Source: an uncultured Collinsella sp.
GTDB taxonomy: Bacteria; Actinomycetota; Coriobacteriia; Coriobacteriales; Coriobacteriaceae
DNA: 20,253 nt
Direction of reading: 5' to 3'
NCBI GenBank assembly: GCA_900544235.1
Contig: UQUL01000035.1
Location: 1 to 20,253, forward strand
The position numbers and the translations under genes are program-made. Of this stretch, positions 6,012-15,320 are shown piece by piece (the stretch's first letter is position 1; every line of letters starts with the position of its first letter). Under the pieces are notes generated by a model that saw nothing but the letters and a program-made list of their open reading frames with translations, searched no databases and was not told where the DNA came from.

Positions 6012-7295
6012 TTAGTAGATGACGGGATCGGGGACGGTAGCATGCTCGACATGCGCGCCGAGCGCCTGCAGCTTTTCGACAAACTGCTCGTAGCCGCGCT
6101 TGATGTGATGGATGGCCGAAACCTCGGTCGTCCCGTCGGCGATCAAGCCCGCTACGACGAGGGCCGCTCCGCCACGCAGATCGGGCGAGGTAACCTGTGC
6201 ACCCGAGAAGCCCTTGACGCCATGAATCATGGCATGATGGCTCTCGATACGAATGTCGGCACCCATGCGCACCAGCTCAGAGGCAAACATAAAGCGATTC
6301 TCGAAGATGTTCTCGGTAATAACGGAACTGCCGTCGGCGAGAGCGGAGAGCACCATAATCTGCGCCTGCATGTCCGTCGGGAAACCGGGGAACGGAAGCG
6401 TCTGGATGTCGACCGGCTTGATACGCTCGGCACGGTTTACATGGACGCCATCCTCGACGCGCTCGCAGTCGATACCCATGAGCTCCATCTTCTTGAGCAC
6501 CATGCCCAAGTGAATGGGGCAAAAGCCCGTGACATCGACACCGCGATCGTCGGCCATCAACGCACCGGCAACGATAAAGGTACCGGCCTCGATGCGGTCG
6601 CCCACTACGCGATGGGTAACAGGATGCAGCTCTTCCACGCCCTCGATGGTCACGACAGGCGTACCGGCGCCAACAATCTTGGCGCCCATCTCGTTGAGCA
6701 TGTTGGCGAGATCGACGATCTCGGGCTCGCGGGCGGCATTGTCGATAACCGTGGTGCCCTGCGCGCGCACGGATGCCATGATGAGGTTCTCGGTCGCACC
6801 GACGCTGGCGAACTCGAGCGTGACGGTGGTACCGCGCAGACCTTGGGGCGCATTAGCGTTGATGTAGCCGTGGGCGGTATCGAACTCAACGCCCAGGGCC
6901 TCAAGACCAAGAATGTGCATATCGATTTTGCGAGCACCCAGGTTGCAGCCGCCCGGCATGGCGATCTTGGCGCGATGGAAGCGACCCAGCAGGGGTCCCA
7001 TCACGGCTGTGGAAGCACGCATCTTGGCAACGAGCTCGTAGGGGGCCTCCCAAGAATCGACCTGAGAGGTATCAATCTCGAGCGTGTGCTCGTCGAGAAC
7101 ATCGATCGTAGCGCCCATGCCCTTGAGCACCTTGCCCATCACGTGAACATCGGAAATATCGGGCACGTTCTGCAGCGTCGTCTTGCCCGGCGCCAGAAGC
7201 GTTGCCGCCATGAGTTTGAGCGCGGAGTTCTTGGCACCCGAGACGGGCACGGAGCCTCCGATGGCGTGGCCACCCTCAACGCGGATAATATCCAA
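6012..7295 (-). CDS. murA: UDP-N-acetylglucosamine 1-carboxyvinyltransferase
   Basis: MurA performs the first committed step of peptidoglycan synthesis, moving enolpyruvate from PEP to UDP-GlcNAc in the cytoplasm; it is the fosfomycin target. The 427-residue length is standard. The N-terminal GAKNSALKLM contains the conserved Lys22-Asn23 pair, and the catalytic cysteine is present as Cys117 in MPGGCNLGARKIDMHI, so a Cys-to-Asp fosfomycin-insensitive form is not indicated. FPTDMQAQ in the C-terminal half is also family-typical. The start is TTG (7293-7295), as no ATG or GTG fits; AAAGGG lies 6 nt upstream. It sits between the ATP synthase operon and an LCP gene, all on the same strand. A strong hairpin with a T-run ends 13 nt before the start, so expression may depend on readthrough or on a promoter I could not identify. 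Confidence 0.96.
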   Translation of the reverse strand: MDIIRVEGGHAIGGSVPVSGAKNSALKLMAATLLAPGKTTLQNVPDISDVHVMGKVLKGMGATIDVLDEHTLEIDTSQVDSWEAPYELVAKMRASTAVMGPLLGRFHRAKIAMPGGCNLGARKIDMHILGLEALGVEFDTAHGYINANAPQGLRGTTVTLEFASVGATENLIMASVRAQGTTVIDNAAREPEIVDLANMLNEMGAKIVGAGTPVVTIEGVEELHPVTHRVVGDRIEAGTFIVAGALMADDRGVDVTGFCPIHLGMVLKKMELMGIDCERVEDGVHVNRAERIKPVDIQTLPFPGFPTDMQAQIMVLSALADGSSVITENIFENRFMFASELVRMGADIRIESHHAMIHGVKGFSGAQVTSPDLRGGAALVVAGLIADGTTEVSAIHHIKRGYEQFVEKLQALGAHVEHATVPDPVIY

Positions 7296-7308
7296 GGTCT
7301 ACCCTTTC

Positions 7309-7347
7309 AAAAAGCATGCCCGGGGTGGCTGGGCCATCCCGGGCATG
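7309..7347 (-). terminator. Terminator/attenuator hairpin between atpC and murA
   Basis: CATGCCCGGG (7315-7324) pairs perfectly with CCCGGGCATG (7338-7347). Inside, TGGC pairs with GCCA around a 3-nt loop. On the minus strand five T residues follow, then the murA ribosome site. It could end the atp operon or partly attenuate readthrough into murA. Confidence 0.8.
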
Positions 7348-7383
7348 ATGTGTTCGCAGATGGTCGAACGCTAAATCGTTTGA

Positions 7384-7776
7384 CTATTGGGCAAGCTTGA
7401 GCTTACACCATGCGATTTCATTATAGAGGTAGGCGCGGCGTGCATCATCCTCCGACAAATTACCCAGCTTCTCTTCAAAACCTTGAATATCAGCTTTAAG
7501 CTTGTCGGCATCGACGGTCGCCAAATCGCAAGCGCGCTCGGCGAGAACGGTCACGACATCGTCCGCAACCTGGGCATAGCCGCCGGCCACGGCAAACGTG
7601 TGGTCGACAGTGCCCATGGCCTTATCGGAAACGCGAACGTAACCGCGGTCGATCGTGCAGATCTCGCTGGAGTGAGCAGGCAGAACGCCAAACTCGCCAT
7701 CCGTGGACGGAATCGACACAAACGCAGCGTCGCCCTCATAGGCGCAGCTCACGGGGCACACGATGCGGATACGCAT
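7384..7776 (-). CDS. atpC: F1Fo ATP synthase epsilon subunit
   Basis: Epsilon is part of the F1 central stalk and can inhibit ATP hydrolysis. The 130-residue product shows the N-terminal beta-sandwich (VSIPSTDGEFGVLPAHS, typical of the family) followed by a C-terminal helical part from about residue 86, including a segment rich in charged residues. The ATG start follows the atpD stop by 3 nt. It is the last gene of the operon, the usual position. The hairpin downstream probably ends most atp transcripts. Confidence 0.93.
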   Translation of the reverse strand: MRIRIVCPVSCAYEGDAAFVSIPSTDGEFGVLPAHSSEICTIDRGYVRVSDKAMGTVDHTFAVAGGYAQVADDVVTVLAERACDLATVDADKLKADIQGFEEKLGNLSEDDARRAYLYNEIAWCKLKLAQ

Positions 7777-7779
7777 AAC

Positions 7780-9233
<1,454 letters not shown>

Positions 9234-9234
<1 letters not shown>

Positions 9235-10142
9235 TACTGTTCCTCCAATGCTGAGGCTCCGCCGACGATCTCGTTAATCTCGGTCGTGATCGAAGCCTGG
9301 CGCACGCGACTATACGTGCGGGTAAGGGTCGAGATGATCGCGGTGGCGTTTTCCGTCGCGGAGTGCATGGCCTTGCGGCGTGCACCCTGCTCGGCAGCCG
9401 CCGAATCGATCAGGGCCTGGTAGATGACCGTCAGGATATAAGACGGCACAAGCTTGCCGAGAACATGCTCGGGAGAGGGCACGAACTCGAACGTGGACGA
9501 GATGCGCTTAGGGGCGTCGGTCTCGTTCTTACGCGGACCGTGGGCCATAGCGATCATCTCGGGGTCGAGCGGCAACAGATGCTCGACGCGAAGCTCCTGA
9601 TCCACGCGGTTCTTGGCGTGGTGGTAGACAAGCTCGACACGGTCAAGCTCACCGGCACGATACGCATCGCAGATATGAGAGGAGATCATGCGGGCCTGAT
9701 TGAAATCGGGCTCAGAGGAGTTGCCCTCAAAGTGCATGACAACGTTTGCGCGGTCACAGAAATACGTGGCCGGCTTACGCCCGCACGCGATGATCTCGTA
9801 TTCGATGCCGTCGTTCGCCCAAGAAGCGGCGAGCTTTTCGGCCGTGCGCTCCACCGTCGTATTGAAACCGCCGGCAAGGCCGCGGTCCGAGGCAATAACG
9901 ACAATCAGGCCATGCTTGACGCTCTCATGCTTCTGCAGCATGGGATCGGTGCCCGAACAGGAGGCGTCGCCGGCGACCGTCAACATGACGTCGGTCAGCG
10001 CCTCCTTATAGGGCTCGGCCTGCTTGGAGCGATCGAGGGCACGACGAATCTTGGCCGTAGAGACCATCTCCATCGTGCGCGTGATCTGCTTGGTCGTGGT
10101 AACCGAGGAGATTCGCTTCTTAATGTCGCGAAGGTTGGCCAT
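9234..10142 (-). CDS. atpG: F1Fo ATP synthase gamma subunit
   Basis: Gamma is the rotating central stalk of F1. The 302-residue product shows the two long terminal helices expected: N-terminal MANLRDIKKRISSVTTTKQI leading into TRTMEMVSTAKIRRA, and a C-terminal helix with MHSATENAT and EINEIVGGASALEE. The central Rossmann-like domain includes VIASDRGLAGGFN. It begins 5 nt after the atpA stop and shares one base of its stop codon with the atpD start. Confidence 0.96.
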
Positions 10143-10147
10143 GGGGC

Positions 10148-11746
10148 TTAGTTCTCCTCTGATCCAGAAACATCCGAATGGTGCTTGGCCATGAACTGCT
10201 GCTTGAAGTCGCCGATGACGCGCAAGAGCTCAGCCTTGGTGTCATCATCGATCTTCTTGGCGCGAACCTTGTCGAGCAGCGAACCAAAGCCATTGTCCAT
10301 GTACTCGATGAGCTCGGCACGGAAGGGCAGCACGTCGGCGATCTCCAGGTCATCCAGGAAGCCCTCGTTGCCAGCGAACAGCGTAACGATCTGCTCGCCA
10401 ACCTCAAACGGCTTGTAACGCGGCTGCTTCAGGAGCTCGGTCATGCGAGCACCGTGGGTCAGCTGCTTCTGAGTAGCCTCGTCGAGGTCGGAGCCGAACT
10501 GCGTAAAGCCAGCGAGCTCCTGATAGGAAGCGAGGTCCAGACGGAGGTTGCCGGCGACCTGCTTCATGGCCTTGGTCTGCGCATCGCCACCGACGCGGGA
10601 CACGGAGATACCCACGTCGACTGCCGGGCGCTGACCCTGGAAGAAGAGCTCGGACTGCAGGTAGATCTGACCATCGGTAATGGAAATGACGTTGGTCGGA
10701 ATGTAGGCCGAGACGTCGCCGTCCTGGGTCTCGATGATCGGCAGTGCCGTCATGGAGCCGTAACCGTTCTTCTTGGACATCTTGACGGCACGCTCGAGCA
10801 GACGAGAGTGCAGGTAGAAGATGTCGCCAGGATAGGCCTCGCGTCCGGGCGGACGATGCAGCGTCAGCGACATCTGACGGTAGGCCACAGCCTGCTTGGA
10901 CAGGTCGTCGTAGATGACGAGCACGTGGCCGCCGGGGTTGGTCTCGCTGGCGGGCTTGCCGTCCTCGCCGTTGTACATGAAGAACTCGCCAATAGCGGCA
11001 CCGGCCATAGGCGCGATGTACTGCATAGGGGCGGAATCGGCAGCAGTGGCCGAAACGATGATGGTGTAGTCGAGCGCACCGTGCTGAGCGAGGGTCTCAC
11101 GGATGTTGGCAACCGTGGAGGCCTTCTGGCCGATGGCGACATAGATGCAGACCATGCCCTTGCCGCGCTGGTTGAGGATAGCGTCGATGGCGATGGCGGT
11201 CTTACCGGTCTTACGGTCGCCGATGATGAGCTCACGCTGACCGCGGCCAATAGGCACCATGGAGTCGATAGCGAGCAGACCGGTCTGAACCGGCTCGCAC
11301 ACCGGGGTACGATCGATGACGCCGGGAGCCTTGAACTCAATGGGGCGACGGTGCGTGGCGACGATGTCGCCCAGGCCGTCGATGGGCTGGCCGAGCGGAT
11401 TGACGACGCGGCCGAGCATGGCACGGCTCACGGGGATATCCATAATGCGGCCAGTGGTGCGGCACTCGTCGCCTTCCTTGATGGAGTCGACGGCACCAAA
11501 CAGAACGGCGCCGACCTCGTCACGGTCAAGGTTCTGGGCAAGGCCGAAGACGGTCTCACCGGTATCGGAGCTCTTGAACTCCAGAAGCTCGCCTGCCATG
11601 GCGCTCTTGAGGCCGGAGACGCGCGCGATGCCGTCGCCTACCTCGTCGACCGTTGAAACCTCATGCGTATCGACCGTCGCGGAGAGGCTCGTGAGCTGCT
11701 CCTGCAGTTTCTTGGCGATATCCTGGGCATTGAGGGTTTCGGACAT
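10148..11746 (-). CDS. atpA: F1Fo ATP synthase alpha subunit
   Basis: Alpha forms the non-catalytic nucleotide sites of the F1 hexamer and supplies the arginine finger to beta. The 532-residue product has the P-loop GDRKTGKT (176-183) and the family signature around PAVDVGISVSRVGGDAQ, which includes the conserved arginine. The C-terminal tail is acidic. The ATG overlaps the atpH stop (TAATG), with GGAGGTGA upstream. Length and order are normal. Confidence 0.98.
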   Translation of the reverse strand: MSETLNAQDIAKKLQEQLTSLSATVDTHEVSTVDEVGDGIARVSGLKSAMAGELLEFKSSDTGETVFGLAQNLDRDEVGAVLFGAVDSIKEGDECRTTGRIMDIPVSRAMLGRVVNPLGQPIDGLGDIVATHRRPIEFKAPGVIDRTPVCEPVQTGLLAIDSMVPIGRGQRELIIGDRKTGKTAIAIDAILNQRGKGMVCIYVAIGQKASTVANIRETLAQHGALDYTIIVSATAADSAPMQYIAPMAGAAIGEFFMYNGEDGKPASETNPGGHVLVIYDDLSKQAVAYRQMSLTLHRPPGREAYPGDIFYLHSRLLERAVKMSKKNGYGSMTALPIIETQDGDVSAYIPTNVISITDGQIYLQSELFFQGQRPAVDVGISVSRVGGDAQTKAMKQVAGNLRLDLASYQELAGFTQFGSDLDEATQKQLTHGARMTELLKQPRYKPFEVGEQIVTLFAGNEGFLDDLEIADVLPFRAELIEYMDNGFGSLLDKVRAKKIDDDTKAELLRVIGDFKQQFMAKHHSDVSGSEEN

Positions 11747-12222
11747 TAGGCTTCACCTCCGTACGAATTAGCAGAGTTTGCGAGGGTCTCCTGCGCGATG
11801 CGCAGCTGCGTCTTGACGGAAATGTCACGACGCTCGCCGCGGGCCTCGAGCACCAGGCCGCCCACGATAGACGGGTCGACCTGCTCGATAAGGAATACCT
11901 TGCGGCCGAAGTCCTGCTCGCATTTCTTAGTGATGGTTTGACGCAGCTCGTCGTCGAGCGGGATCGCCGTGGTGACGGTCACGCCCACTACATCCTCGTC
12001 TTCCTCGGCAACATACTTAAAGGCAGCTGCCACCTTGGGAAGAAGGTCGAGCTGGTCGCGCTTGGACATGGTGTCGAGCACGGCGATGATCTCGGGGCTG
12101 GCAGAAGCCAAGCGCTCGACCATCTCGAGGTCCTCGAACACATGGTTCTCGGCCTTGGCGGCTTCCAAAAGGGAACGCGCGTAGGTCTCGAGCACCTTGT
12201 CCTGATAGCGGCTAGTCGGCAT
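11746..12222 (-). CDS. atpH: F1Fo ATP synthase delta subunit
   Basis: Delta joins the top of F1 to the peripheral b stalk. At 158 residues it is somewhat shorter than the common 175-180. The N-terminal helical domain includes YARSLLEAAK, and the C-terminal portion includes the family-typical DPSIVGGLVLEARGERRDIS. Its start lies inside the last 11 bases of atpF and its stop overlaps the atpA start, so it is translationally coupled on both sides. Confidence 0.93.
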   Translation of the reverse strand: MPTSRYQDKVLETYARSLLEAAKAENHVFEDLEMVERLASASPEIIAVLDTMSKRDQLDLLPKVAAAFKYVAEEDEDVVGVTVTTAIPLDDELRQTITKKCEQDFGRKVFLIEQVDPSIVGGLVLEARGERRDISVKTQLRIAQETLANSANSYGGEA

Positions 12223-12814
12223 TCAGGCTACCTGCTTCCTGGATGTAGCGCTCGATGAGCTTCTTCTGCTCGGCATCGTCCTCGAGTGCCTCGCCCACGA
12301 TCTTGGTGGCGACGGCAACGGACAGGTCGGCGATGGAGCTCGCGGCACCGGCGTAGATGGACTTGCGCTCGTCCTCGACGGTCGTATGGGCCTTGGCGAT
12401 AATCTCCTCGGCCTCCTTGTGAGCAGCCTCGATGATACGGGCACGCTCGGACTCGGCGTCCTTACGGGCCTCGAGAACGATGTCGGCAGCCTGACGACGG
12501 GCGTCGGTGACGATCGAGTCGGACTCAGCGCGCTTGGCGATAGCCTCCTGCTTGGTCTTCTCGGCCTCGTCGAGGCTCTCCTCGATCTTCTTGCCGCGCT
12601 CCTCCATGGTTTTCATGATGCCCGGCAGGGCGACCTTGGCCAGCACGATCCAGATAATCAGGAAGGCGATAAGCGCCGGGATGAACTCCGCCATCTTAGG
12701 GATGAGGATGTCCGCACCGGCGGCGCCGTCCTCGGCGAACGCGGAAACCGGCATGAGCAGCGCGGCCGCGGACGCGGAGAGTGCGATCGCGCTCTTCTGG
12801 GATGAAAGATTCAT
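12212..12814 (-). CDS. atpF: F1Fo ATP synthase b subunit with a signal-peptide-like N-terminus
   Basis: Subunit b forms the peripheral stalk that holds delta and alpha against Fo. After the membrane helix (about 43-63, FIPALIAFLIIWIVLAKVAL) comes a long charged, Ala-rich helix ending near residue 195, as expected. Unusually, residues 1-27 look like a cleavable signal peptide: a Lys in the N-region, a hydrophobic alanine-rich core, and AFA before EDGAAG. The start ATG follows the atpE stop by 15 nt, and no alternative start near the membrane helix is obvious. Cleavage is inferred from pattern only. The total length of 200 exceeds the usual 155-170 by roughly the extra segment. Confidence 0.94.
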   Translation of the reverse strand: MNLSSQKSAIALSASAAALLMPVSAFAEDGAAGADILIPKMAEFIPALIAFLIIWIVLAKVALPGIMKTMEERGKKIEESLDEAEKTKQEAIAKRAESDSIVTDARRQAADIVLEARKDAESERARIIEAAHKEAEEIIAKAHTTVEDERKSIYAGAASSIADLSVAVATKIVGEALEDDAEQKKLIERYIQEAGSLNAD

Positions 12815-12829
12815 ACTTGACGCTCCGTG

Positions 12830-13024
12830 CTATTTAACGATCAGCGCGACAACGAAGCCGATCAGAGCCAGAGCCTCGCCGAAGGCGGAGCCCATGATGA
12901 AGACGGTGAACACGCGGCCCTGGACCTCAGGCTGACGGGCCATAGCACCCGTAGCACCCAGAGCAGACAGGCCGATAGCAAGACCAGCGCCGATAACACC
13001 GAGACCGTAACCGATAACTCCCAC
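12830..13024 (-). CDS. atpE: F1Fo ATP synthase c subunit (rotor ring)
   Basis: This is a two-helix proteolipid of the rotor ring. The first helix is glycine-rich (GYGLGVIGAGLAIG), the loop carries RQPE (30-33), and the second helix holds the ion-binding carboxylate Glu50 in GSAFGEALALIGFVV. The residue after Glu50 is Ala, and the first helix lacks the Gln of sodium-binding rings, so proton coupling is likely. At 64 residues it is short: related actinobacterial c subunits have about 12 more N-terminal residues. The GTG start (13022-13024) has AGGAGG just upstream, and an in-frame TAA lies 9 codons earlier, so no longer form exists. Confidence 0.95.
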   Translation of the reverse strand: MGVIGYGLGVIGAGLAIGLSALGATGAMARQPEVQGRVFTVFIMGSAFGEALALIGFVVALIVK

Positions 13025-13148
13025 GATTCCTCCTTTGTCGTGCGTGTCTTATTTCACGCAGGATAACCTTTTTATAACTGCCGGGCTCCATGGGTACGGG
13101 CACCGGCGGTTTAACGAATTGCCTTACCATTAAGGCGCGAGCGGAAGA
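13025..13148 (-). promoter_or_regulatory. Structured atpB-atpE intergenic leader
   Basis: This is the only large gap inside the atp operon (124 nt). It contains two perfect 6-bp hairpins: GCCTTA/TAAGGC (13121-13136, 4-nt loop) just after atpB, and TGCGTG/CACGCA (13041-13060, 8-nt loop) just before the atpE ribosome site. Many copies of c are needed per complex, so a processing or translation-enhancing role is plausible. No promoter consensus was clear. Confidence 0.5.
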
Positions 13149-13952
13149 CTACTCCTCCTCCGCGACCTCCTCTGCCTCGGAGACATACACGGCGGTAAGG
13201 ACCGTGAAGACGTAAGCCTGGATGGCGCCGACCACAAGCTCGATCGCATAGATCAGGATGAGGATGGCAAGCCAGGCCAGCGAAGGCAGGGCGCCGACGG
13301 CGTGGGCCGCGGAAACCTGCTGAAGCAGCGGCTGCATGAACATGCTCGCCATGATGGCGAACGAGCCCATGACCACGTGTCCTGCGAACATGTTGCAGAA
13401 CAGACGGACGGCGAGCGTGATGAGGCGCAGGAAGGTCGAGAAAAGCTCGACGACCCACACGAGCACGTTCATCGGGAAGCTCACGCCCTGCGGGGCGAGG
13501 CTCTTGATGTAGCCGATCACGCCGTGAGCCTTGCATCCGTAGTAGATGAAGTACACGAAGGCGAAGATGGCGAGCGCGGCGGTGGAGCCGATTGCACCGG
13601 TGCCGGGCTTCATTCCCGGGATCAGGCCGATCATGTTATTGATCAGGATGAACAGGAAAAGCGAGCACAGGAACGGGAAGTGCTTCTTCCAGTTCTCACC
13701 CACGACGCCCTTGCCGATATCGTTCTCGACGTACTCGATGATGTACTCGAAACCGTTGACGAAGAAGCCCTTGGGAACCAGGGTCTGCTTCTTCTTGAAC
13801 ACGGCCAGGACGATCAGGAGCACGATCGTGGAGACGATCAGCCAAAACGAGTACTGCGTGATGCCGCAGCTCAGATCGCCCACGACAGGGGTGGAGCTGA
13901 ACTCGCTGACCAGATGATTAATCTCATCAGGCAGCTTTTCAAAAATTTCCAC
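13149..13952 (-). CDS. atpB: F1Fo ATP synthase a subunit
   Basis: Subunit a is the membrane stator that forms the proton half-channels against the c ring. The 267-residue product has several hydrophobic helices. The essential arginine is Arg183 in LAVRLFCNMFAGH; the usual sequence is RLFGN, so Gly has become Cys here. Gln245 in VVGAIQAYVFTVLTAVYV matches the conserved last-helix motif. The C-terminus is acidic. The GTG start has AAAGG 6 nt upstream and follows the small AtpI-like gene by 3 nt. Confidence 0.96.
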   Translation of the reverse strand: MEIFEKLPDEINHLVSEFSSTPVVGDLSCGITQYSFWLIVSTIVLLIVLAVFKKKQTLVPKGFFVNGFEYIIEYVENDIGKGVVGENWKKHFPFLCSLFLFILINNMIGLIPGMKPGTGAIGSTAALAIFAFVYFIYYGCKAHGVIGYIKSLAPQGVSFPMNVLVWVVELFSTFLRLITLAVRLFCNMFAGHVVMGSFAIMASMFMQPLLQQVSAAHAVGALPSLAWLAILILIYAIELVVGAIQAYVFTVLTAVYVSEAEEVAEEE

Positions 13953-13955
13953 GAC

Positions 13956-14267
13956 TTACCTTTCGACCTCATGAGGATCTCGCAGCGCCTTGGCGACGCG
14001 AACCGTGCAGGCGGCCATAAAGGCCACGAAGCCGATCGCCTCGCCCAGGAGGAACATGCGAAATGCCTCTCCGAACAACACAAACACAACCAAGGTAAAG
14101 ACGAGCAGGGCGATTGCCGAGACCGCCAGACTCACCATACCCTTGAGCATGTCCGCATTCTGTTTATCGTCAAGAACCGGCTTGAGCGTAAAGACAAAGG
14201 GAAGGAAGGCAATTGCGCCCGCGATGGCGCCTGCAACGATAGCGAGCAGATCGGCTATCTGAAACAT
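13956..14267 (-). CDS. Small membrane protein at the AtpI position
   Basis: The 103-residue protein has about three hydrophobic segments (roughly 3-28, 43-67 and 73-92) and a basic, charged C-terminus. It is the first gene of the ATP synthase operon and lies 3 nt before atpB, the place where atpI usually sits. AtpI-type proteins help assemble the c ring and carry ions. Sequence alone does not prove AtpI identity; the position is the main evidence. The ATG at 14265-14267 was preferred, with GAGG 6 nt upstream, over a GTG four codons earlier. Confidence 0.7.
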   Translation of the reverse strand: MFQIADLLAIVAGAIAGAIAFLPFVFTLKPVLDDKQNADMLKGMVSLAVSAIALLVFTLVVFVLFGEAFRMFLLGEAIGFVAFMAACTVRVAKALRDPHEVER

Positions 14268-14329
14268 TGGCGTCCTCACTTTCCTTTTTTAACGCCTCAC
14301 AGAACAGTTCCCGCCAAACATTGGTGACT

Positions 14330-14357
14330 ATTGTACGAGCCAATCGCTAAAGTACAA
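14330..14357 (-). promoter_or_regulatory. Promoter of the ATP synthase operon
   Basis: On the minus strand TTGTAC (-35) is followed after 16 bp by TACAAT (-10, 5 of 6 matches), about 63 bp before the first start codon. A small hairpin, AACCGA/TCGGTT, lies just upstream. The same -10 hexamer recurs in front of prmC. Confidence 0.65.
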
Positions 14358-14456
14358 CCGAAAAAGCATCGGTTAATACGCACCTGTTCGTTTTCTTAAG
14401 ACCTTCTTTATGCCGCAGGTACGGTAATACGTTTTTCTCGAACCCTGCAGGGCAAA

Positions 14457-14491
14457 ACGTCCGTTAACAGGAGTGCGCGTGGACGTCTTTT
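14457..14491 (-). terminator. Weak possible terminator downstream of upp
   Basis: ACGTCC (14457-14462) pairs with GGACGT (14481-14486) around an 18-nt loop. On the minus strand only four T residues follow. A 10-bp palindrome, CCCTGCAGGG (14443-14452), comes next. The pairing is modest, so this is a guess for the upp transcript end. Confidence 0.3.
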
Positions 14492-14549
14492 GCTCGCCCG
14501 CGCGCACCATTTCTTCGTATTTTCGACGTTAGCCGGTATGGCCCAGAGA

Positions 14550-15197
14550 TTACAGCGTGCCGTAGATGCGGTCGCCGGCGTCGCCCAGGCCGGGAACGAT
14601 GTAGGCAGCCTCGTTGAGATGGTCGTCGATAGCGCAGGTATAGATATGCACATCTGGGTCCTTCTCGGTCAGCGACTTGAGGCCCTCGGGGGCAGCGACG
14701 ATGCACAGCATGCGGATGTCCTTGACACCGCGCTCGCGCAGGTAGCTGATGGCCATCTCGGCCGAACCGCCCGTGGCGAGCATGGGGTCGACGACCAGGC
14801 AGATGCGCTGGTCGATATCCTTGGGCATCTTGCAGTAATACTCATGCGGCTCATGGGTAACCTCGTCGCGTTCCATACCGATGTGGCCTACGCGAGCGGA
14901 GGGCACCAGGTCGAGAATGCCGTCGACCATGCCAAGGCCCGCACGCAGGATGGGCACGATGGCGAGTTTCTTGCCGGCGAGCTGTTTGAACGTGGCGGTA
15001 GTGATGGGGGTCTCGACTTCGACGTCTTCCATAGGCAGGTCGCGCATGGCCTCGTAGCCGTCAAAAAGCGCGAGTTCGCGCACGAGCTGGCGGAACTGGT
15101 TGGTGCCGGTGTTTTTGTCGCGCAGGATCGACAGCTTGTGCTGGACGAGCGGATGATCGACAAGCGTCACACGGGACGCATCGTAGGTGACGGTCAT
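14550..15197 (-). CDS. upp: Uracil phosphoribosyltransferase
   Basis: Upp makes UMP from uracil and PRPP in the pyrimidine salvage pathway. The 215-residue product carries the PRPP-binding loop DPMLATGGSA (137-146), the family-typical PILRAGLGMVDG (82-93) and the conserved C-terminus PGLGDAGDRIYGT. The ATG at 15195-15197 was chosen because homology begins at once (TYDASRVTLVDHPLVQHKLS) and AAAGGGG lies about 10 nt upstream; the frame stays open 20 codons further through the leader. It is separated from glpK by 123 bp with hairpins, so it is probably transcribed separately. No permease gene is adjacent within the window. Confidence 0.97.
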   Translation of the reverse strand: MTVTYDASRVTLVDHPLVQHKLSILRDKNTGTNQFRQLVRELALFDGYEAMRDLPMEDVEVETPITTATFKQLAGKKLAIVPILRAGLGMVDGILDLVPSARVGHIGMERDEVTHEPHEYYCKMPKDIDQRICLVVDPMLATGGSAEMAISYLRERGVKDIRMLCIVAAPEGLKSLTEKDPDVHIYTCAIDDHLNEAAYIVPGLGDAGDRIYGTL

Positions 15198-15218
15198 GGG
15201 TTGATTGCCCCTTTCGTT

Positions 15219-15248
15219 GCGGCCGCAAAACGGCCTTGCTGACAAGGC
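15219..15248 (-). promoter_or_regulatory. Overlapping hairpins in the upp leader
   Basis: Two stem-loops share bases: GCCTTG-CTGA-CAAGGC (15233-15248) and GGCCG-CAAAA-CGGCC (15221-15235). Only one can form fully at a time. A GCGGCCGC palindrome (15219-15226) adds a third option. This could be an attenuator or translation switch for upp. No PyrR-type binding sequence was recognised. Confidence 0.35.
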
Positions 15249-15320
15249 GCGCAGCAATGTTGCCGCCGCACGCCATGCATAAGTTTAGCGGTTTGTTGTA
15301 TCGAGCAGCCCATCGCAGCC

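Noticed and set aside
10178..11656. A 492-codon plus-strand open frame opposite atpA
   Set aside because: It is the shadow of a certain gene, with repetitive antisense-type composition.
12927..13130. A 67-codon minus-strand frame overlapping atpE
   Set aside because: It overlaps atpE in another frame and lacks a ribosome site.
13302..14327. A 341-codon plus-strand open frame opposite atpB and the AtpI-like gene
   Set aside because: It is a highly charged antisense frame; the minus strand encodes well-supported membrane proteins.
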